NCBI RefSeq assembly: GCF_024281235.1
Contig: NZ_JAHWXY010000001.1
Span: 868,001 to 932,000 of the forward strand
Length of the DNA stretch: 64,000 nucleotides
Direction: 5' to 3'
DNA from: Shinella daejeonensis
GTDB lineage: Bacteria; Pseudomonadota; Alphaproteobacteria; Rhizobiales; Rhizobiaceae
Shown here: positions 61,420 through 64,000 of the stretch, piece after piece
How positions within the stretch are numbered: the stretch's first letter is position 1
Layout: every line of letters begins with the position of its first letter
Notes under the pieces: generated by a model
The model's database searches: none
The model's input: only the letters and a program-made list of their open reading frames with translations
What the model was told of the DNA's origin: nothing
Made by a program: the position numbers and the translations under genes

Positions 61420-62967
61420 TTATCGTTGCGGACGCCTCGCCTTCTGGATAACGCGGTCGATCATCATCGCAAGCAGCGCGATGCCGAAGCCCGCCAGGAT
61501 GCCGCGGCCGATCCGCGTATTCGACAGGGCCTCCGTAACGACGAAGCCCATTCCGCCCGCTCCGATCAATGCGGCGATCACCACCATGGACAGGCTCATC
61601 ATCACCACCTGATTGACGCCGGCCATGATGGAGGGCAGCGCGAGCGGCAACTCGACCTTGGTCAGGAGCTGGCGCGGCGTCGCACCGAAGGCGAGTGCCG
61701 CCTCCCGGGTGTTCTCCGGCACCTGCCGGATACCGAGCGCGGTGAGCCGCGCCATCGGCGGCATGGCGAAGATGACGGTCGCGAGAATGCCGGGCGGCTT
61801 GCCGATCGAGAAGAACGCGACGGCGGGCAGCAGATAGACGAAGGACGGAATCGTCTGCATCACGTCGAGAACAGGCGTGGCGATGCTGCGCACGAGGCTC
61901 GACTTGGCGATCCAGATGCCGAGCGGCAATCCCACGAGGATACAGATGATCGAGGCCGCGACCACCAGCGACAGCGTGTCCATCGCCGTGTTCCAGAAGC
62001 CGAACAGCGCGAGATAGGCAAGCGACGCGCCGACGAAGGCCGCCACGCGCCCGCCCGCCCAGCGATAGGCGACCGCAAGCAGCACGCCCGCCGTCACCGG
62101 CCACGGCGTTCCGACGAAAACGGCGGTGATGATACCGAGCATCGCGCGCAGGAAGGCGGTGAAGGAATCGAAGAAGATGCCGTAGAAAGCCGTCAGATAA
62201 CCGACGCTATCCTCGATATGCTGGGAGATGAAGGTATTGAGATCGACGGGCGGCAGGTTCTCGCCGGCGGGCTTGCGCACCAGGTTGCGCGTCCCGTCCT
62301 CATTGCGCGGGAAGCTGATCTCGTCCGGCCGGTCCAGCCAGAACAGCGTCGGGAAATCACCGATGGCGAGGCAGTTGAAACGGTCCTTGAACGCAACGCT
62401 CTCGCCGTCCTGTAGCGCCCGGTCCTGCCGTTGGCAGGCCCGCGGCTCGGGCGCGAACTGCGTGGCGCGGTAGAGCGTGAGCGGCCATATCAGGAGAAGC
62501 GCGAGCAGAGCGGGAAGCAGGCGCGAATACCGCAAACCCGAAGGCCGGCCGTGGTCGATCCGCCACCGCTCGTATTGCCGCGCATAGACCCGGTCCGCCA
62601 GCCAGCCGAACAGCAGACGCCCGATGACGAAGACGAGGATCGCCGCCCAGAACGAACTGACCTCCCAGGCTTCGAAGCGGGTGACGAGGAATTGCTTCTC
62701 GTCGATCACCGCCTGTTCGGCCGCCCCGGCATATTTATAGGCGAGCGCCAGGCAGACCGCCGCGACGAGGTCGAGCGCGAAGCCGATCCAGAACAGAAAT
62801 CCGTTCGCGCGCGTCGCCGCCCAGAGGAAGCCGCCGGCCGCAGCGCTCCAGTTCACATGCCAGAAAGGCAGGCGGTTTCTCTGGAGCCTCGAAATGGCGC
62901 TTGCATAATAGGCGTCGCTCCTGCCGGCGAAATCCCGGAACATCCGCGCTTCCGTACCGTGATCCAT
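61420..62967 (-). CDS. proW: Glycine betaine ABC transporter permease with long N-terminal extension
   Basis: A 515-residue permease. The C-terminal 220 residues are a standard ProW-type domain (LVVAASIICILVGLPLGIWIA, coupling loop TREAALAFGATPRQLLTKVELP). The first 290 residues are an extension with at least three further helices (about 43-70, 95-115, 145-165), a WxxA-rich start, and a periplasmic segment with a Cys pair (ACQ and FNCLA). Start at 62967, with GGAGGCG upstream, four bases after the proV stop. The extension's role is unknown. Confidence 0.85.
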   Translation of the reverse strand: MDHGTEARMFRDFAGRSDAYYASAISRLQRNRLPFWHVNWSAAAGGFLWAATRANGFLFWIGFALDLVAAVCLALAYKYAGAAEQAVIDEKQFLVTRFEAWEVSSFWAAILVFVIGRLLFGWLADRVYARQYERWRIDHGRPSGLRYSRLLPALLALLLIWPLTLYRATQFAPEPRACQRQDRALQDGESVAFKDRFNCLAIGDFPTLFWLDRPDEISFPRNEDGTRNLVRKPAGENLPPVDLNTFISQHIEDSVGYLTAFYGIFFDSFTAFLRAMLGIITAVFVGTPWPVTAGVLLAVAYRWAGGRVAAFVGASLAYLALFGFWNTAMDTLSLVVAASIICILVGLPLGIWIAKSSLVRSIATPVLDVMQTIPSFVYLLPAVAFFSIGKPPGILATVIFAMPPMARLTALGIRQVPENTREAALAFGATPRQLLTKVELPLALPSIMAGVNQVVMMSLSMVVIAALIGAGGMGFVVTEALSNTRIGRGILAGFGIALLAMMIDRVIQKARRPQR

Positions 62968-62971
62968 ATGA

Positions 62972-64000
62972 TTACGCCTCCCCCTGAACACCGCGCAGAA
63001 GCGCATCTTTGGTGACGATCCCCACCGCCTTGTCATCCTCGAACACCACGATCGGCTCCTTGCGGCGGACGGCGATGCGCACGAGATGGTCGAGATCGTC
63101 GTCGGGCCGCGCCGAAGGACATGTTTCCAGATCCGGCAGCGGTCCGTTCTCCCGCTCGTATTTCTCCACCGGCTCCATGAGGTTTCCGGCAAACAGCAGC
63201 TTGAGCTTGGAGATGCCCTCGACGAAATCCGAGACGTATTTGTCGGCCGGCATCGTCACGATCTCGGTCGGCGTCCCGACCTGAACCACCACGCCATCCT
63301 TCATGATGGCGATCCGGTTGCCCATCCGGATCGCCTCGTCGAGATCATGGGTGATGAAGAGCGTCGTCTTGCGCATGTCACGGCTGAGCGACAGGAACTC
63401 CGTCTGGAGCCCCCGGCGGATGAGCGGGTCGAGCGCGGAGAACGGCTCGTCCATCAACAGGATGTCGGGATTAGCGGCGATCGCCCGGCCGAGACCCACG
63501 CGCTGCTGCATGCCGCCGGAAAGCTCGCTCGGCATCCGGTCGCCGTAGCCCTGAAGGCTCACCTTGCGCAGCACGTCTTCCGAGACGTCGAAGCGCGTGC
63601 GCGCGTCGACGTTCCGCAGTTCCAGCGCAAAGGCGATATTGTCGCGCACGCTGCGATGCGGCAGCAGCGCCATGTTCTGAAACACCATGCCGATCCGCTT
63701 GGCCCGGAGCGCGCGAAGCTCCTCCGCATTCAGCTTGCCGACATCCGTGCCGTGGATCCTGATCGAGCCGGCGGTGGGTTCGATCAGCCGGTTCACATGC
63801 CGCACCAGCGTCGACTTGCCCGAACCGGACAGGCCCATGATGCAGAAGATCTCGCCCTCGAGGATCGACAGGCTGACATCCTGCACGCCGACCACCGCGC
63901 CGAACTGCTGCAAGACCTCGGCCTTGGAGAGGTTGCCGGAGCGGATGGCCGCAAGCGCGGCGGCGGGCTGGGGTCCGAAAATCTTCCAGACGTTGCTCAG
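62972..64000 (-). CDS. proV: Glycine betaine ABC transporter ATP-binding protein, 5' end outside the window
   Basis: The frame is open to the window edge, giving at least 342 residues; the first visible residues, LSNVWKIFGPQPAAALAAIR, match ProV N-termini, so only a few codons are missing. Walker A GLSGSGKST, signature LSGGMQQRVGLGRAI and Walker B ILLMDEPFSALDP are intact. The C-terminus has a partial CBS-type region (VFEDDKAVGIVTKDALLRG), the osmosensory or nucleotide-regulated part of ProV/OpuA ATPases. It is the first gene of the operon within view. Confidence 0.9.
   Translation of the reverse strand: MSNVWKIFGPQPAAALAAIRSGNLSKAEVLQQFGAVVGVQDVSLSILEGEIFCIMGLSGSGKSTLVRHVNRLIEPTAGSIRIHGTDVGKLNAEELRALRAKRIGMVFQNMALLPHRSVRDNIAFALELRNVDARTRFDVSEDVLRKVSLQGYGDRMPSELSGGMQQRVGLGRAIAANPDILLMDEPFSALDPLIRRGLQTEFLSLSRDMRKTTLFITHDLDEAIRMGNRIAIMKDGVVVQVGTPTEIVTMPADKYVSDFVEGISKLKLLFAGNLMEPVEKYERENGPLPDLETCPSARPDDDLDHLVRIAVRRKEPIVVFEDDKAVGIVTKDALLRGVQGEA

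Noticed and set aside
1-64000. CRISPR arrays, tRNA, rRNA, insertion sequences, prophage or integrase genes
   Set aside because: Looked for regular spaced repeats, tRNA-like cloverleaf ends, transposase or integrase motifs and target-site duplications; none seen.

Overview
This window reads as about 64 kb of chromosomal-type DNA from a member of the Rhizobiales, most likely a Rhizobiaceae relative of Rhizobium, Ensifer or Shinella. The evidence is high GC, dense operons with 1- and 4-base stop/start overlaps, and a gene set typical of that order: smo polyol uptake, a liv/bra operon with its DUF6867 gene, rkp/kps K-antigen export, exoD, a chemoreceptor ending in DWQEF, and one copy of a dispersed rhizobial palindromic repeat. 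I saw no rRNA, tRNA, CRISPR array, insertion sequence or prophage.

Region by region. (1) 1-6347: sorbitol/mannitol ABC uptake and oxidation operon (smoE-F-G-K-S, continuing left off the window) with its SorC-type regulator. (2) 6599-19178: reductive pyrimidine catabolism. preT-preA (dihydropyrimidine dehydrogenase), rutR, an N-carbamoyl-beta-alanine hydrolase and dihydropyrimidinase supply the three enzymatic steps, and a downstream ABC importer with an embedded SMR-like protein probably brings in the substrate. exoD and an EamA transporter sit between the enzyme blocks. (3) 19497-24973: RND efflux pump, then a Crp/Fnr regulator behind a perfect TTGAT-N4-ATCAA box. (4) 25015-26621: a GGDEF protein with an eroded active site whose C-terminus is encoded by the dispersed repeat, and a GT29-like protein. 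(5) 26726-32225: high-affinity branched-chain amino acid ABC operon. (6) 32814-39067: group 2 capsule (K-antigen) export block, kpsE-M-T facing kpsD-C. (7) 39661-41982: chemoreceptor.

(8) 42366-47263: a quinone/aromatic electrophile detoxification neighbourhood: ring-cleaving dioxygenase, FMN-dependent reductase, AraC regulator, and a dioxygenase-hydrolase fusion that still carries an internal Shine-Dalgarno and start codon for the hydrolase half, plus small ORFs. (9) 47744-49174: NodT-type outer membrane efflux lipoprotein. (10) 49228-51880: GntR regulator divergent from a fumarylacetoacetate-hydrolase family enzyme, an unlisted 53-codon gene, and a thermonuclease-like protein. (11) 52074-55745: a tightly overlapping four-gene operon gtrA, gtrB, ArnT-like GT39 and ChbG/NaxD-like deacetylase. 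I infer that it adds a deacetylated amino sugar to lipid A or another envelope glycolipid; this is the best candidate here for a little-described system. (12) 55982-64000: glycine betaine uptake (proV-W-X) and demethylation (DMGDH/GcvT-type enzyme) with XRE-cupin and GlxA/GbdR-type regulators.

The overall picture is a soil or plant-associated heterotroph equipped to scavenge polyols, pyrimidines, amino acids and betaines and to remodel its surface. Gene starts were revised from the longest possible reading frame wherever a Shine-Dalgarno or family length supported it. Family assignments are from recalled motifs; no database search was run.
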